Below are positions 1-7,140 of a stretch of DNA of 8,818 nucleotides, one piece after another. How positions within the stretch are numbered: position 1 is the first letter of the stretch; each line of letters begins with the position of its first letter. The position numbers and the translations under genes were made by a program. This DNA comes from an uncultured Clostridia bacterium (GTDB lineage: Bacteria; Bacillota; Clostridia; Peptostreptococcales; Anaerovoracaceae), in the NCBI GenBank assembly GCA_946402595.1, contig CAMIWY010000044.1, positions 1 through 8,818 of the forward strand, written 5' to 3'. The notes beneath the pieces were generated by a model. It did no database searches, was not told the origin of the DNA, and saw only the letters and a list, made by a program, of their open reading frames with translations.

Positions 1-588
1 TGAGCAGGCAAAGCTCACGATTACAGCTCCTGCTACCGCCTTGTCCTTTCTCGACGGCGGAATTATGACCGCAAGGAACATGCCGAAGAGAGCAACGCTC
101 AGCGCGCTGACTATCCTCGCCGGCAGGATGTTTCCCATCGATATCCCGAGAGCAGTACCCACGGCCCACATCGGTACAGCCGTGATAAGGGCCCCGAATG
201 TATAGTACGGAGTCGGCACTCCCGGTCTCGCGATGGTAATCCCGAATATCTCATCTGTGATGCAGGTGCCTACAAGCATCCTTGTCCCGAGCGGGGTCCC
301 CGCCGGCATCCTCTGATTGAGGGCAAAACCCATAAGGATGTATCTCGCATTGATGATGAACGTAAGGACTATAAGCTCGATAAGCGCCGTGTTTGCGGCA
401 TACAGGGAGAAGCCCATGTACTGTCCCGCCGATGCATATGTAAGAAGACTTGCAAGGAATCCCTGGAAAGGGCTGAACCCGTATCCCCTGGCCGCGATGC
501 CAAGCGAAAAAGCCACGGCAAAATAGCCGAGGCCTATCGGGAGCCCGTCCCTCATTCCATGTCTGAAAATGGTTCTGTTATCTTCCAC
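1..588 (-). CDS. azlC: AzlC-type branched-chain amino acid exporter, large subunit (C-terminus cut by window edge)
   Basis: Membrane protein that, in characterised systems, works with the small AzlD protein to export branched-chain amino acids and analogues. Translating the minus strand gives 196 codons with no stop, running off the left edge. The family is usually about 230-240 residues, so the last helix or so is missing. Visible family features are the N-terminal GMRDGLPIGLGYFAVAFSLG (residues 11-30), the ASAGQYMGF stretch (52-60) and INARYILMGFAL (79-90), among several hydrophobic helices. I chose the GTG at 586-588: it follows a GAGGG Shine-Dalgarno sequence and keeps the conserved N-terminal stretch, whereas the first in-frame ATG (553-555) falls inside that stretch and would remove its first residues. 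It begins 21 bp after the ilvN stop, so it is probably in the ilvBN operon. An azlD gene would be expected beyond the left edge, but this is not seen. Confidence 0.88.
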   Translation of the reverse strand, partial: MEDNRTIFRHGMRDGLPIGLGYFAVAFSLGIAARGYGFSPFQGFLASLLTYASAGQYMGFSLYAANTALIELIVLTFIINARYILMGFALNQRMPAGTPLGTRMLVGTCITDEIFGITIARPGVPTPYYTFGALITAVPMWAVGTALGISMGNILPARIVSALSVALFGMFLAVIIPPSRKDKAVAGAVIVSFACS

Positions 589-592
589 TATA

Positions 593-598
593 CCCTCT
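593..598 (-). promoter_or_regulatory. Shine-Dalgarno sequence supporting the GTG start of azlC
   Basis: The minus strand reads AGAGGG, then TATA, then GTG. The 4-nt spacing is short but workable. It decides in favour of the GTG start over the ATG eleven codons further in, which has no comparable purine-rich site. Confidence 0.6.
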
Positions 599-609
599 GT
601 AATAACGAA

Positions 610-1083
610 TTATTTGTATTCCATGGCTATCGCGCCGGTGCGCTGCACCTCTGCTATGCCAAAGCTCTTGACCATCTGAATGAAGTCCTCCACTTCATCC
701 GTCGGTGCATGGTACTCAAGGATCAGGTGCTTAGGCGTCACCTTCAGTATCCTTGCGCCTGTTATCTGGCACAGCTCGATGATAGACGACCTGTTGGTCG
801 CTGTGTACGCAAGCTTGATCAGCATCATCTCAAGGCAGACGCTTCTCGCCTCACTCAGGCGGCGCACCTTGATGACATCGACCTTCTTGTTGAGCTGCTT
901 CTCTATCTGGTCTATTGTTCTCTGATCTCCGGTGGACACAATGGTCATGCTGGAGATCTCGTGGTTGTCAGTCTCGCCTACTGCGAGGCTGTCGATGTTG
1001 AAGCCGCGGCGGGCGAACAGTCCGGAGATACCTGACAGGACACCGTCTCTGTTTTCCACCAGTACAGAAAATATGCCTTTCAT
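610..1083 (-). CDS. ilvN: Acetolactate synthase, small (regulatory) subunit
   Basis: Regulatory subunit of acetohydroxyacid synthase, the cytosolic enzyme that commits pyruvate (or pyruvate plus 2-oxobutyrate) to valine, leucine and isoleucine synthesis. It activates the IlvB catalytic subunit and, in the family, gives feedback inhibition by valine. The 157-residue protein has the usual length. An N-terminal ACT domain covers about residues 3-75, with SVLVENRDGVLS at 6-17 and the SGLFARRGFNIDSLAVG segment after it. A C-terminal regulatory domain covers about 80-157. Asn11 and Gly14 align without gaps with the E. coli IlvH residues where changes cause valine resistance, so a working valine site is likely (inference). 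The ATG follows a GGAGG site at 7-nt spacing in the 15-bp gap after ilvB. Stop codon is TAA. The symbol ilvH is equally used for this subunit. Confidence 0.95.
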   Translation of the reverse strand: MKGIFSVLVENRDGVLSGISGLFARRGFNIDSLAVGETDNHEISSMTIVSTGDQRTIDQIEKQLNKKVDVIKVRRLSEARSVCLEMMLIKLAYTATNRSSIIELCQITGARILKVTPKHLILEYHAPTDEVEDFIQMVKSFGIAEVQRTGAIAMEYK

Positions 1084-1090
1084 CTTCTCT

Positions 1091-1095
1091 CCTCC
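1091..1095 (-). promoter_or_regulatory. Shine-Dalgarno sequence of ilvN
   Basis: GGAGG on the minus strand, 7 nt before the ilvN ATG and wholly within the 15-bp ilvB-ilvN gap. It fixes the ilvN start and indicates independent initiation downstream of ilvB. Confidence 0.8.
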
Positions 1096-1098
1096 CCG

Positions 1099-2715
1099 CT
1101 ACTTTACCTTGTCTTCACCGTCTACATTGACTACCATCAGGCTCGCCTCCCTGCATGCAAGGAACTCATCGAGCCTCTCATCGAGCTCTTCATTGGATGA
1201 GCATTCAAAGTACGGCATGTCGTATGCTTCGGCTATCTTGTCATATCTCGGCCACTCTCTGAGCCTTACGCCTATGTAGTGCTCGCCGTATGTATTGTTC
1301 TGATACTCTCTTACCAGTCCGAGGAATCCGTTGCGGACAACTATTACCTTGATGTCGACCTCATTGATTTTGATGGACGCAAACTCGTTCATCGACATCT
1401 GGAAGGCCCCGTCGCCGGTAACAGCCACTACCTGCTTTGAAGGATCGAACAGTTTTGCCCCTACGGCTGCCGGAATGGAATAACCCATGGTGCCCATTCC
1501 GCCGGTGGTCAGGAACCTGCCTTCCTTCATCACGTAGTTATCAGCGCTCCACAGCTGGTTCTGCCCGACATCGGCTACGTAAACCGCATCGTCATCCATC
1601 TTCTCAGACAGCTTCTGTACAAGGATGTTAGGATTGACCAGCTTGTCGCTGAAGACTCTCCTGTCCACTGTGCTGTGTTTGATATCTTCCAGCTCCCCGA
1701 TCCATTCCCGGCCTGCAGGTGAGATATCTTCGTTCAGAAGAAGCCTGAATATCTCGCCGGCATCTCCTACGAGAGGTATCGTCGGTCCCATGTTCTTACC
1801 GATCTCGGCAGTGTCTATGTCTATGTGTATGATCGTCCTGCTTTTGAGGTTCTCCGGTTGCGGTATCGCCCTGTCTGCAAGGCGCGCGCCTACGATCACG
1901 AGCAGGTCCGCTCTTCTGACAGCCTTGTTGGCATAAGGCTTGCCGTTGTTTCCTAGCATTCCGAAATTCAGAGGATGCTTCTTAGGCATTACGCCCATAC
2001 CCATCATCGTATGCACGACAGGAATGTTGAACTTCTCGCAGAAGTCCCTGACTGCCTGCTCCCCGTTTCCGAGAATGACGCCGCCGCCGGCACAGATAAG
2101 AGGCTTTTCCGCTTTGTCGATAGCTTCAACGACCCTTCTGAACTGGCTCATGTTCACCTTGATCTCAGGCTTGTATCCGCGGATCGATACGCCGTCCGGA
2201 TATGCAAAAGGCTTTCTCAGCTTTCTGTTCTGTACATCCATCGGAACGTCAATGAGGACCGGTCCCTTACGTCCGGTCGAAGCTATGTAGAATGCTTCTT
2301 TGAAAATGCGCGGGATGTCGTCAGGATCCTTGACAAGATAGCTGTGCTTGACGAAGGACTCCGTCGCACCTCTCATGTCGGCTTCCTGGAACACGTCGCG
2401 TCCCAGAAGGTCGCTCGAGACCTGGCCGGAGATCGCCACGATAGGAATGCTGTCAGCATAAGCCGTCGCCAGAGCCGTAATGAGGTTGGTCGCTCCCGGC
2501 CCCGATGTGACAGTGCACACAGCAGTCCTGCGCGAGACTCTTGCAAAACCGCTGGCCGCGTGGCCCGCGTTCTGCTCCTGCCTCACGAGTATATGCTCTA
2601 TACTTGAGTGATACAGCCCTTCATAGAAAGGAGCTATTGCTACTCCCGGATATCCGAATATCCTTGTGATGCCCTCCAGTTCCAGACATCTGACCATTGC
2701 TTCAGCGCCGTTCAT
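1099..2715 (-). CDS. ilvB: Acetolactate synthase, large (catalytic) subunit
   Basis: Thiamine-diphosphate enzyme that decarboxylates pyruvate and condenses it with a second pyruvate or 2-oxobutyrate, the first common step of branched-chain amino acid synthesis. The 538-residue protein is slightly shorter than many homologues (about 550-590) but shows all three domains. The N-terminal ThDP-binding half has the activating glutamate Glu47 in RQEQNAGHAASGFAR (45-59) and SGPGATNLIT (71-80). The central FAD-type domain lies at about 190-345, with VGARLADR near 275-282. The C-terminal ThDP/Mg domain has GDGAFQMSMNE (434-444), with Asp435 and Asn462 as the likely metal ligands. Two variations stand out: Gln rather than His before Glu47, which is common in Clostridia as I recall, and LVREYQ (467-472), where Tyr471 replaces the usual Trp. 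The ATG has a GGGG site 9 nt upstream. It is followed by ilvN after 15 bp. Biosynthetic AHAS is favoured over catabolic AlsS because a regulatory subunit gene follows. Confidence 0.96.
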   Translation of the reverse strand: MNGAEAMVRCLELEGITRIFGYPGVAIAPFYEGLYHSSIEHILVRQEQNAGHAASGFARVSRRTAVCTVTSGPGATNLITALATAYADSIPIVAISGQVSSDLLGRDVFQEADMRGATESFVKHSYLVKDPDDIPRIFKEAFYIASTGRKGPVLIDVPMDVQNRKLRKPFAYPDGVSIRGYKPEIKVNMSQFRRVVEAIDKAEKPLICAGGGVILGNGEQAVRDFCEKFNIPVVHTMMGMGVMPKKHPLNFGMLGNNGKPYANKAVRRADLLVIVGARLADRAIPQPENLKSRTIIHIDIDTAEIGKNMGPTIPLVGDAGEIFRLLLNEDISPAGREWIGELEDIKHSTVDRRVFSDKLVNPNILVQKLSEKMDDDAVYVADVGQNQLWSADNYVMKEGRFLTTGGMGTMGYSIPAAVGAKLFDPSKQVVAVTGDGAFQMSMNEFASIKINEVDIKVIVVRNGFLGLVREYQNNTYGEHYIGVRLREWPRYDKIAEAYDMPYFECSSNEELDERLDEFLACREASLMVVNVDGEDKVK

Positions 2716-2724
2716 AAGATAGTT

Positions 2725-2730
2725 CCCCTT
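2725..2730 (-). promoter_or_regulatory. Shine-Dalgarno sequence of ilvB
   Basis: The minus strand reads AAGGGG followed by 9 nt and the ilvB ATG. It is a weaker match and longer spacing than the sites before most other genes here, but no better site or earlier in-frame start is visible. Confidence 0.6.
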
Positions 2731-2800
2731 TTCCGTTACCTTACTCAGTTATTTCAATGCCTTTAGCAGATAGTTTCCATTTTGTCCCATAATAAGGTCA

Positions 2801-2816
2801 GTTTAATATTGTAAAC
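2801..2816. promoter_or_regulatory. Imperfect palindrome over the candidate -10 element (possible operator)
   Basis: The 16-bp sequence GTTTAATATTGTAAAC has arms GTTTA and TAAAC around a 6-bp AT-rich centre. It overlaps the candidate -10 box and start of transcription of the ilv operon, where a repressor site would sit. I do not recognise a known regulator motif in it, and such AT-rich palindromes also arise by chance, so this is only a candidate. Confidence 0.3.
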
Positions 2817-2838
2817 ACATTATTCAGAGGCTTGTCAA
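2808..2838 (-). promoter_or_regulatory. Candidate sigma-70-type promoter for ilvB-ilvN-azlC
   Basis: On the minus strand a perfect TTGACA (2833-2838) is followed by a 19-bp spacer and TACAAT (2808-2813, five of six consensus bases). Transcription would start near position 2801, giving a leader of about 85 nt before ilvB. The long spacer is a weakness. TTTACA at 17-bp spacing is an alternative -10 but matches less well. Its place directly downstream of the ATPase terminator and upstream of ilvB supports the call. Confidence 0.55.
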
Positions 2839-2870
2839 CAGATTTTGACCTTTTTCCCTGCAGGTGAGGC

Positions 2871-2901
2871 AAAAGAAAGCAGGGACCACAGAGGTCCCTG
2901 C
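2871..2901 (-). terminator. Intrinsic terminator of the V-type ATPase operon
   Basis: On the minus strand a perfect 9-bp GC-rich stem GCAGGGACC / GGTCCCTGC with a 5-nt loop is followed directly by TTTCTTTT. It starts 33 bp after the atpK stop codon. No T-tract follows the stem on the plus strand, so it works in the leftward direction only. It separates the ATPase operon from the ilv operon downstream. Confidence 0.93.
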
Positions 2902-2934
2902 CTTCATTAAGGAAATTGTGTATGTTTTGCTGTA

Positions 2935-3369
2935 TTAGCCGGCACTGTTGAGCAGCAGCAGTCCGAATACCAGTGTGAAGAGCGCTACCGTCTCAACGAT
3001 ACCGATTACGATGAAGTAGTTAGCAGTACCCTTTCCTGTTGCTCCGAGAGCATCAGATGCAGCAGCTGCGCATCTGCCCTGGAAGAGAGCAGACAGACCG
3101 ATTGCAAGTCCTCCGAAGAGTCCTACACCGAGAGCCATACCAGGATCACAGTTAGCACTGTTGATGAAGTTCATCAGCAGGAAACCGTAAATGGTCTGTG
3201 TAAGAGGAGCACCTGTGAACGCGATCATGATGAATGGTGCAGGCTTTCCTGCAGCATAACATTTCTTCCATGCACCTACCGAAGACATGCCGGCAAAACC
3301 AGCGCCGAATGCAGAACCAGCAGCAGATAAACCAAGGGCCGCAGCCATACCTATAAATGCAAGATTCAT
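2935..3369 (-). CDS. atpK: V-type ATPase subunit K (membrane rotor proteolipid)
   Basis: Proteolipid that forms the rotating membrane ring of the V-type ATPase and carries the translocated ion. The 144-residue protein is a duplicated c-type subunit with four helices at about 4-26, 46-68, 78-100 and 117-141. The single ion-binding carboxylate is Glu126 in IGIVETVAL (helix 4). Thr57-Gln58 (APLTQTIYG) and Gln97 (LFQGR) match the Thr64, Gln65 and Gln110 sodium ligands of the E. hirae NtpK ring, with Glu126 matching Glu139, so sodium binding is likely (inference from family knowledge). The first hairpin lacks its own carboxylate, as expected for this duplicated type. It is the last gene of the operon, 16 bp after atpI, with its own strong Shine-Dalgarno sequence, and the operon terminator follows. 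Also named ntpK. Confidence 0.95.
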   Translation of the reverse strand: MNLAFIGMAAALGLSAAGSAFGAGFAGMSSVGAWKKCYAAGKPAPFIMIAFTGAPLTQTIYGFLLMNFINSANCDPGMALGVGLFGGLAIGLSALFQGRCAAAASDALGATGKGTANYFIVIGIVETVALFTLVFGLLLLNSAG

Positions 3370-3377
3370 AATAATTT

Positions 3378-3385
3378 CTCCTTTT
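3378..3385 (-). promoter_or_regulatory. Strong Shine-Dalgarno sequence of atpK
   Basis: The minus strand reads AAAAGGAG followed by 8 nt and the atpK ATG, in the 16-bp gap after atpI. A strong independent site fits the need for many K copies per complex (inference). Confidence 0.75.
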
Positions 3386-5209
3386 CTATTTATTTAACTT
3401 CCTAAATGGTTCATATGGCAGTCCTGTCCACTCGAGGCCGACCTGACCCGAGAACTCGAGTACGTTCAGACGCACGCCGTGAACGACTACCGACAGGAAA
3501 CACATTATTATGTTTAGTGCATGGCCTATAAGTACGACCAGTACACCGAGGATAATCAGAGGGCCGTGCATTCCTGCCGCGATCCCGTTGAAGCTCTGTG
3601 AGATCGCAACGCCGGCCATACCGACTGCAAACAGTCTTATGTAACTCATTACGTTTCCGAAGCAGCTGATGGTGTCAAGGAAGTCTGTGAATGCATTTGC
3701 CAGACCGGCCTTGAGTCCCTGTGCGAAGCTCAGGTCAGGTGACATGCCGCCGAACAGCAGTACCAGCACGAACGCAACGCCGATCAGTCCGAACACCGGC
3801 ACGAGGCTGATGTTTTCATGGATGACCAGATTGAGCGCCAGCAGGTACATAGCCACGACTGCGATCGCCCAGCCCAGATTTGCGACCCATGACAGGTCCT
3901 TCTTAGGGATCTTATCCTTGATAGCAAGAATGGAACCGAGCACCATCTGTATCGCGCCTATCGAGAACGAGAACTTCATTATCGCATTCTGAGTCACTGT
4001 CGAGGTAACTCCGAAATACTCCGGATATGTTGCCAGACTCGGTATTACGAGTTTCTGGAGGAACGGCACCTTCATGGCGCTCTCCATTCCGAACCAGGTA
4101 CCGGTGACAGCTCCCCATATTATGGTCGCTACCGACAGCACGAAGAGCAGGAATGTTACTGTTGATCCCTCCTTCTGCTTGACTCTGAGTGCGATCGTCC
4201 CGAGCAGTATGAGTACACCGTAGCCTCCGTCTCCGATAATCATCGCGAAGAACAGAGTGAAGAACAGGAAGAACCAGAGCGATACATCCTGCTCCCTGTA
4301 GCCCGGAAGAACGCCAAGTATGTCGAATACCGGCTCGATGAGCTTTGATACCTTGTTATAGCGAAGCTTGGTAGGTATCTGATCATCATCTTCAGCTACA
4401 TCCTCTGCGGCCCATGCACAGCATTTTTCAGCCGCCATGGCTTTGACCTTGTCGAGCTCGACCTCAGGAACATATCCTGATACCCAGACGAAATCACTGT
4501 CTCCCTGAGCGGTCTCGCTTGCCGACGAGTAGTTTACCTCATTCTGCATCTTGAGCAGCTGATCCTTGAAGCTGGCATCGTATACCGAGGCCGCCTTCAG
4601 CGTGCCGTCGCATTCCTCGATGCCCTGTCTCGCATCTTCGATCTTCTGCTTAAGTTCGCTTACGCTGTTTTCTCCCGGAATGAACTCGCTTGCCTGGACT
4701 GAAGCCGGAAGAGTTCCGAGTACAGCCACAGCCTCCTGCTTGTCCACAGGAGCGAGGCGGATGTAACGTACATCCTCTTCAGCCTGAAGTGCCTGGAATT
4801 CCTTGGCGCCCATACGGTAGAAGTGGAAGTCGAATCCTTCTTCCTTCACAGCCTTCAGGTCTTCAGGTGAGAAGTCTCCCCATGCTGCGATTCTGTCTAT
4901 CTCCGTGTTGGCAGCGCTTATTTCCTGTCCCAGGCTGGACTTGCGGTCCAGTGCCTCGAGCACTCCGTCATACATTTTGTTGAATTCATCGTCCGTGAGG
5001 ATCTCTTCCGAAGGCTTCTGTTTTGGCTCGGCATAGTCCTTAAGGGCCATTTCCGTCTTGGACAGTGTCTGGAAGCGATCGTTTATCTCACGATCCGCGC
5101 TTTGTTTTTCAGCGAGATGCATTACGCCTATGTCTCTGAGGCCCTTGAGCATCTCGTCCTTAGCAGAGGCAGATGTGACGATGTGTACCATTTTCATTTT
5201 TTCTACCAT
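3386..5209 (-). CDS. atpI: V-type ATPase subunit I (membrane stator, subunit a homologue)
   Basis: Stator membrane subunit equivalent to eukaryotic V-ATPase subunit a. Its membrane domain forms the two ion half-channels against the K ring, and its soluble arm ties the peripheral stalk to the membrane. The 607-residue protein has a cytosolic, partly coiled-coil N-terminal half (about 1-305) and a C-terminal membrane half starting at SLWFFLFFTLFFAMIIGDGG (310-329), with about eight hydrophobic helices. Two conserved arginines expected to face the ion-binding glutamate are present: Arg525 in SYIRLFAVG and Arg580 in VHGVRLNVLEF. An acidic stretch (AEDVAEDDD, 268-276) lies before the membrane half. 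The ATG is chosen because GGAGG lies 8 nt upstream; Met5 and Met7 are possible but less well placed. It starts 3 bp after the atpD stop, suggesting translational coupling. Confidence 0.94.
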   Translation of the reverse strand: MVEKMKMVHIVTSASAKDEMLKGLRDIGVMHLAEKQSADREINDRFQTLSKTEMALKDYAEPKQKPSEEILTDDEFNKMYDGVLEALDRKSSLGQEISAANTEIDRIAAWGDFSPEDLKAVKEEGFDFHFYRMGAKEFQALQAEEDVRYIRLAPVDKQEAVAVLGTLPASVQASEFIPGENSVSELKQKIEDARQGIEECDGTLKAASVYDASFKDQLLKMQNEVNYSSASETAQGDSDFVWVSGYVPEVELDKVKAMAAEKCCAWAAEDVAEDDDQIPTKLRYNKVSKLIEPVFDILGVLPGYREQDVSLWFFLFFTLFFAMIIGDGGYGVLILLGTIALRVKQKEGSTVTFLLFVLSVATIIWGAVTGTWFGMESAMKVPFLQKLVIPSLATYPEYFGVTSTVTQNAIMKFSFSIGAIQMVLGSILAIKDKIPKKDLSWVANLGWAIAVVAMYLLALNLVIHENISLVPVFGLIGVAFVLVLLFGGMSPDLSFAQGLKAGLANAFTDFLDTISCFGNVMSYIRLFAVGMAGVAISQSFNGIAAGMHGPLIILGVLVVLIGHALNIIMCFLSVVVHGVRLNVLEFSGQVGLEWTGLPYEPFRKLNK

Positions 5210-5212
5210 CGC

Positions 5213-5821
5213 TTATACCTCCACTAATTTCTTCTTTGAGATCTTGCCGCGTACAACGGCCGCTGTCTGCTGGTCTCCCAGGTATACCTGGATGACACGT
5301 ATATTCTCCTTGGCTTCCGGGATCTTGACCTTTTCAAACAGGTTTACCCTCTGCGAAGTCGTCCGGAGTTCTTTCTCCAGAAGCTCTGTCTGCTTACGGA
5401 GAGTTGAGACTAAAGCGTCCAGTCTGGCGATCTCACGAAGTTTGAAGACTGCAGTGTCTACCCAGAGCGGGTAGTCGTCCACATCGTAATTGATGTCTTT
5501 GAACGTTAGCTCTTCGAACGCAGGAATTGTTACACCTGCGATGTTCTCATCTCTGGCGATGACCTTATCAGGCTGAACAAGCTGATCAAGCCTTTTCTCC
5601 TCGTCAAAGATCTCGTTTTCTGCGAATACAGCTACCCAATCGTCCAAATCACCGATCATCTGAATGCGTTCGGCTTCCTTACGCTCGAGTTCCTGGCGTA
5701 TACCCATGATTACCGACTGCAGCTGCTGTTTCTTGAGCTGAAGTGTCGGAAGATAGCGCTGGAACTGCTTAAGGTTGTCCTTCTGCTTCTTCAGTTCATT
5801 CTTTGTAAGTTTGATAGCCAT
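5213..5821 (-). CDS. atpD: V-type ATPase subunit D (central shaft)
   Basis: Central rotor shaft subunit that passes through the A3B3 hexamer and couples nucleotide turnover to rotation of the membrane ring. The 202-residue protein has the expected two long helices, about residues 5-70 and 125-170, around a more variable middle. The N-terminus (TKNELKKQKDNLKQFQRYLP, 6-25) and the conserved C-terminal stretch with RTTSQRVNLFEKVKIPEAKE (153-172), followed by YLGDQQTAAVVRGKISKKK, identify the family and resemble the spirochaete/Bacteroidetes version. The ATG has an AAAGGAG site 6 nt upstream in the 15-bp gap after atpB. The TAA stop is 3 bp from the atpI start, and the last codons of this gene carry the atpI ribosome binding site. 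This is the V-type D subunit, not the F-type beta subunit that shares the symbol. Confidence 0.95.
   Translation of the reverse strand: MAIKLTKNELKKQKDNLKQFQRYLPTLQLKKQQLQSVIMGIRQELERKEAERIQMIGDLDDWVAVFAENEIFDEEKRLDQLVQPDKVIARDENIAGVTIPAFEELTFKDINYDVDDYPLWVDTAVFKLREIARLDALVSTLRKQTELLEKELRTTSQRVNLFEKVKIPEAKENIRVIQVYLGDQQTAAVVRGKISKKKLVEV
5218..5222 (-). promoter_or_regulatory. Shine-Dalgarno sequence of atpI, inside the end of atpD
   Basis: GGAGG lies within the last codons of atpD, 8 nt before the atpI ATG. Its position means ribosomes finishing atpD pass over it, and it decides for the first of the three closely spaced in-frame ATGs of atpI. Confidence 0.8.
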
Positions 5822-5836
5822 GACACGCTCCTTTGT

Positions 5837-7132
5837 TTAGTTCAACGCATCCTTCTTAGGCCATCTCTCCTCGATAAGGCTTGTCTTCATTCCTGTCTCT
5901 ACAGGGTCGAAGCATTCTGCGAGGATATCCCAGCCAAGGTCAAGAGCATCTTCAAGCGGAATGTTCACAGACAGATCCATCATCTTGGTCTCGAACATCT
6001 CACCATACTTAAGGAGCTTGTCATCCCACTCAGTCATCATGAATCCCATGGACTTCTTCTCAAGAGATTCCTTGTACTGAGCGTAGAGCTTGATCATACC
6101 ATCCATCAGGGCACGGTGGTCATCTCTTGTCTTGCCGTTAACATTCTGTTTCAGACGTGACAGCGATCCGAACGGCTCTATACGGCCGCCCTTGAGATAA
6201 TACTGGCCTTCTGTGATGTATCCTGTGTTGTCAGGTACCGGGTGAGTTACGTCATCACCAGGCATTGTTGTAACACCGAGGATAGTGATGGATCCGGCAC
6301 CTTCAATATCTACTGCCTTTTCATAACGCGAAGCGAGGCAGCTGTATAAGTCGCCCGGATAACCACGGTTGGACGGTACCTGTTCCATAGTGATAGCCAT
6401 TTCCTTCTGCGCATCTGCGAAGTTGGTCATGTCTGTCAGGAGTACAAGCACTCTCTTTCCTGCAAGAGCGAACTGCTCTGCAACTGCCAGTGACATATCC
6501 GGAACCAGCGTACACTCTACGATAGGGTCTGCGGCAGTGTGGATGAACATTACCGTATGGCTCATAGCTCCGCCCTTCTCAAGGGTGTCACGGAATTCCA
6601 TATAGTCATCATACTTGAGGCCCATGCCGCCGAGGATGATTACGTCTACCTCAGCCTGCATCGCGATTCTTGACAGGAGCTGGTTGTACGGCTCACCGGA
6701 GATCGAGAAGATAGGGAGCTTCTGGCTCTCAACAAGTGTGTTGAAAACGTCGATCATCGGGATACCGGTACGTACCATCTTATTAGGAAGGATACGCTTA
6801 GCCGGGTTGAAGGATGGTCCGCCGATAGGAATCATGTTCTCGGTCAGAGCCGGTCCGTTATCTCTCGGTACTCCCGCACCGTCGAAGATACGTCCGAGCA
6901 GATGATCTGAGAAAGAAACCATCATCGGTCTTCCGAGGAAACGGACAGGGTCAGTTGTGCTGACGCCCTGAGCTCCTGCGAATACCTGCAGGGAAACCAG
7001 ATCCTTATCAAGTTTGATTACGTTTGCGTAACTGTCGCCTACGAGCGCAAGGTCGCCGTTCTTGACGCCAGGCGCACGTACAGTAACTACGTTACCTACG
7101 ATAGATTCTATTTTTGTATATACTTTCTGCAT
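5837..7132 (-). CDS. atpB: V-type ATPase subunit B (non-catalytic hexamer subunit)
   Basis: Regulatory, non-catalytic subunit of the A3B3 head. The 431-residue protein has an N-terminal beta-barrel (about 1-75), a nucleotide-domain core (about 75-350) and a helical C-terminus. In place of a Walker A motif it reads [11 protein letters not shown] (142-152), the degenerate P-loop expected for B subunits. The [12 protein letters not shown] segment (253-264) and [10 protein letters not shown] (321-330) are present; Arg326 in SLSRL is, as I recall, the position that reaches into the catalytic A site. The protein is a little shorter than the roughly 460-residue Enterococcus and archaeal forms and resembles the spirochaete-type B. 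An AGGAGG site 8 nt before the ATG overlaps the atpA stop codon; 12 bp separate the two genes. Do not confuse with F-type AtpB (subunit a). Confidence 0.95.
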   Translation of the reverse strand: MQKVYTKIESIVGNVVTVRAPGVKNGDLALVGDSYANVIKLDKDLVSLQVFAGAQGVSTTDPVRFLGRPMMVSFSDHLLGRIFDGAGVPRDNGPALTENMIPIGGPSFNPAKRILPNKMVRTGIPMIDVFNTLVESQKLPIFSISGEPYNQLLSRIAMQAEVDVIILGGMGLKYDDYMEFRDTLEKGGAMSHTVMFIHTAADPIVECTLVPDMSLAVAEQFALAGKRVLVLLTDMTNFADAQKEMAITMEQVPSNRGYPGDLYSCLASRYEKAVDIEGAGSITILGVTTMPGDDVTHPVPDNTGYITEGQYYLKGGRIEPFGSLSRLKQNVNGKTRDDHRALMDGMIKLYAQYKESLEKKSMGFMMTEWDDKLLKYGEMFETKMMDLSVNIPLEDALDLGWDILAECFDPVETGMKTSLIEERWPKKDALN

Positions 7133-7140
7133 ACTAGCGA

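Larger units (their letters stand above)
2716..2934. other. Intergenic region between atpK and ilvB
   Basis: 219 bp without a credible gene. It holds, in minus-strand order, a 33-bp atpK trailer, the ATPase terminator, about 30 bp including a CCTGCAGG palindrome (2857-2864), the candidate ilv promoter and an ilvB leader of about 85 nt. The octamer AACTATCT occurs twice in the leader on the minus strand (2768-2775 and 2717-2724, the latter between the Shine-Dalgarno sequence and the ATG). I see no T-box features and no second terminator that would form an attenuator. Confidence 0.7.

Noticed and set aside
559..1035. A 158-codon open frame on the plus strand
   Set aside because: It is antisense to the end of azlC and to ilvN, both clearly real, and its product has no recognisable features.
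1975..2607. A 210-codon open frame on the plus strand
   Set aside because: It lies entirely antisense to ilvB, its translation resembles no family I know, and ilvB is an intact, well-recognised gene.
2749..2790. A 13-codon leader peptide candidate (MGQNGNYLLKALK) before ilvB on the minus strand
   Set aside because: It has no Shine-Dalgarno sequence, only three scattered leucines, and no following terminator or antiterminator hairpin, so attenuation is not supported.
2716..2870. T-box riboswitch, expected before many Bacillota branched-chain amino acid operons
   Set aside because: The leader is only about 85 nt and lacks a T-box sequence and a terminator hairpin before ilvB.
2879..2901. Possible bidirectional terminator or repeat element from the perfect 9-bp inverted repeat
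   Set aside because: Only the minus strand has a T-tract after the stem, there is no second copy in the window, and no plus-strand gene needs it.
5837..7132. Degenerate P-loop in AtpB as a sign of a damaged enzyme
   Set aside because: B subunits of V-type ATPases normally lack a working Walker A motif; the gene is intact and full length.
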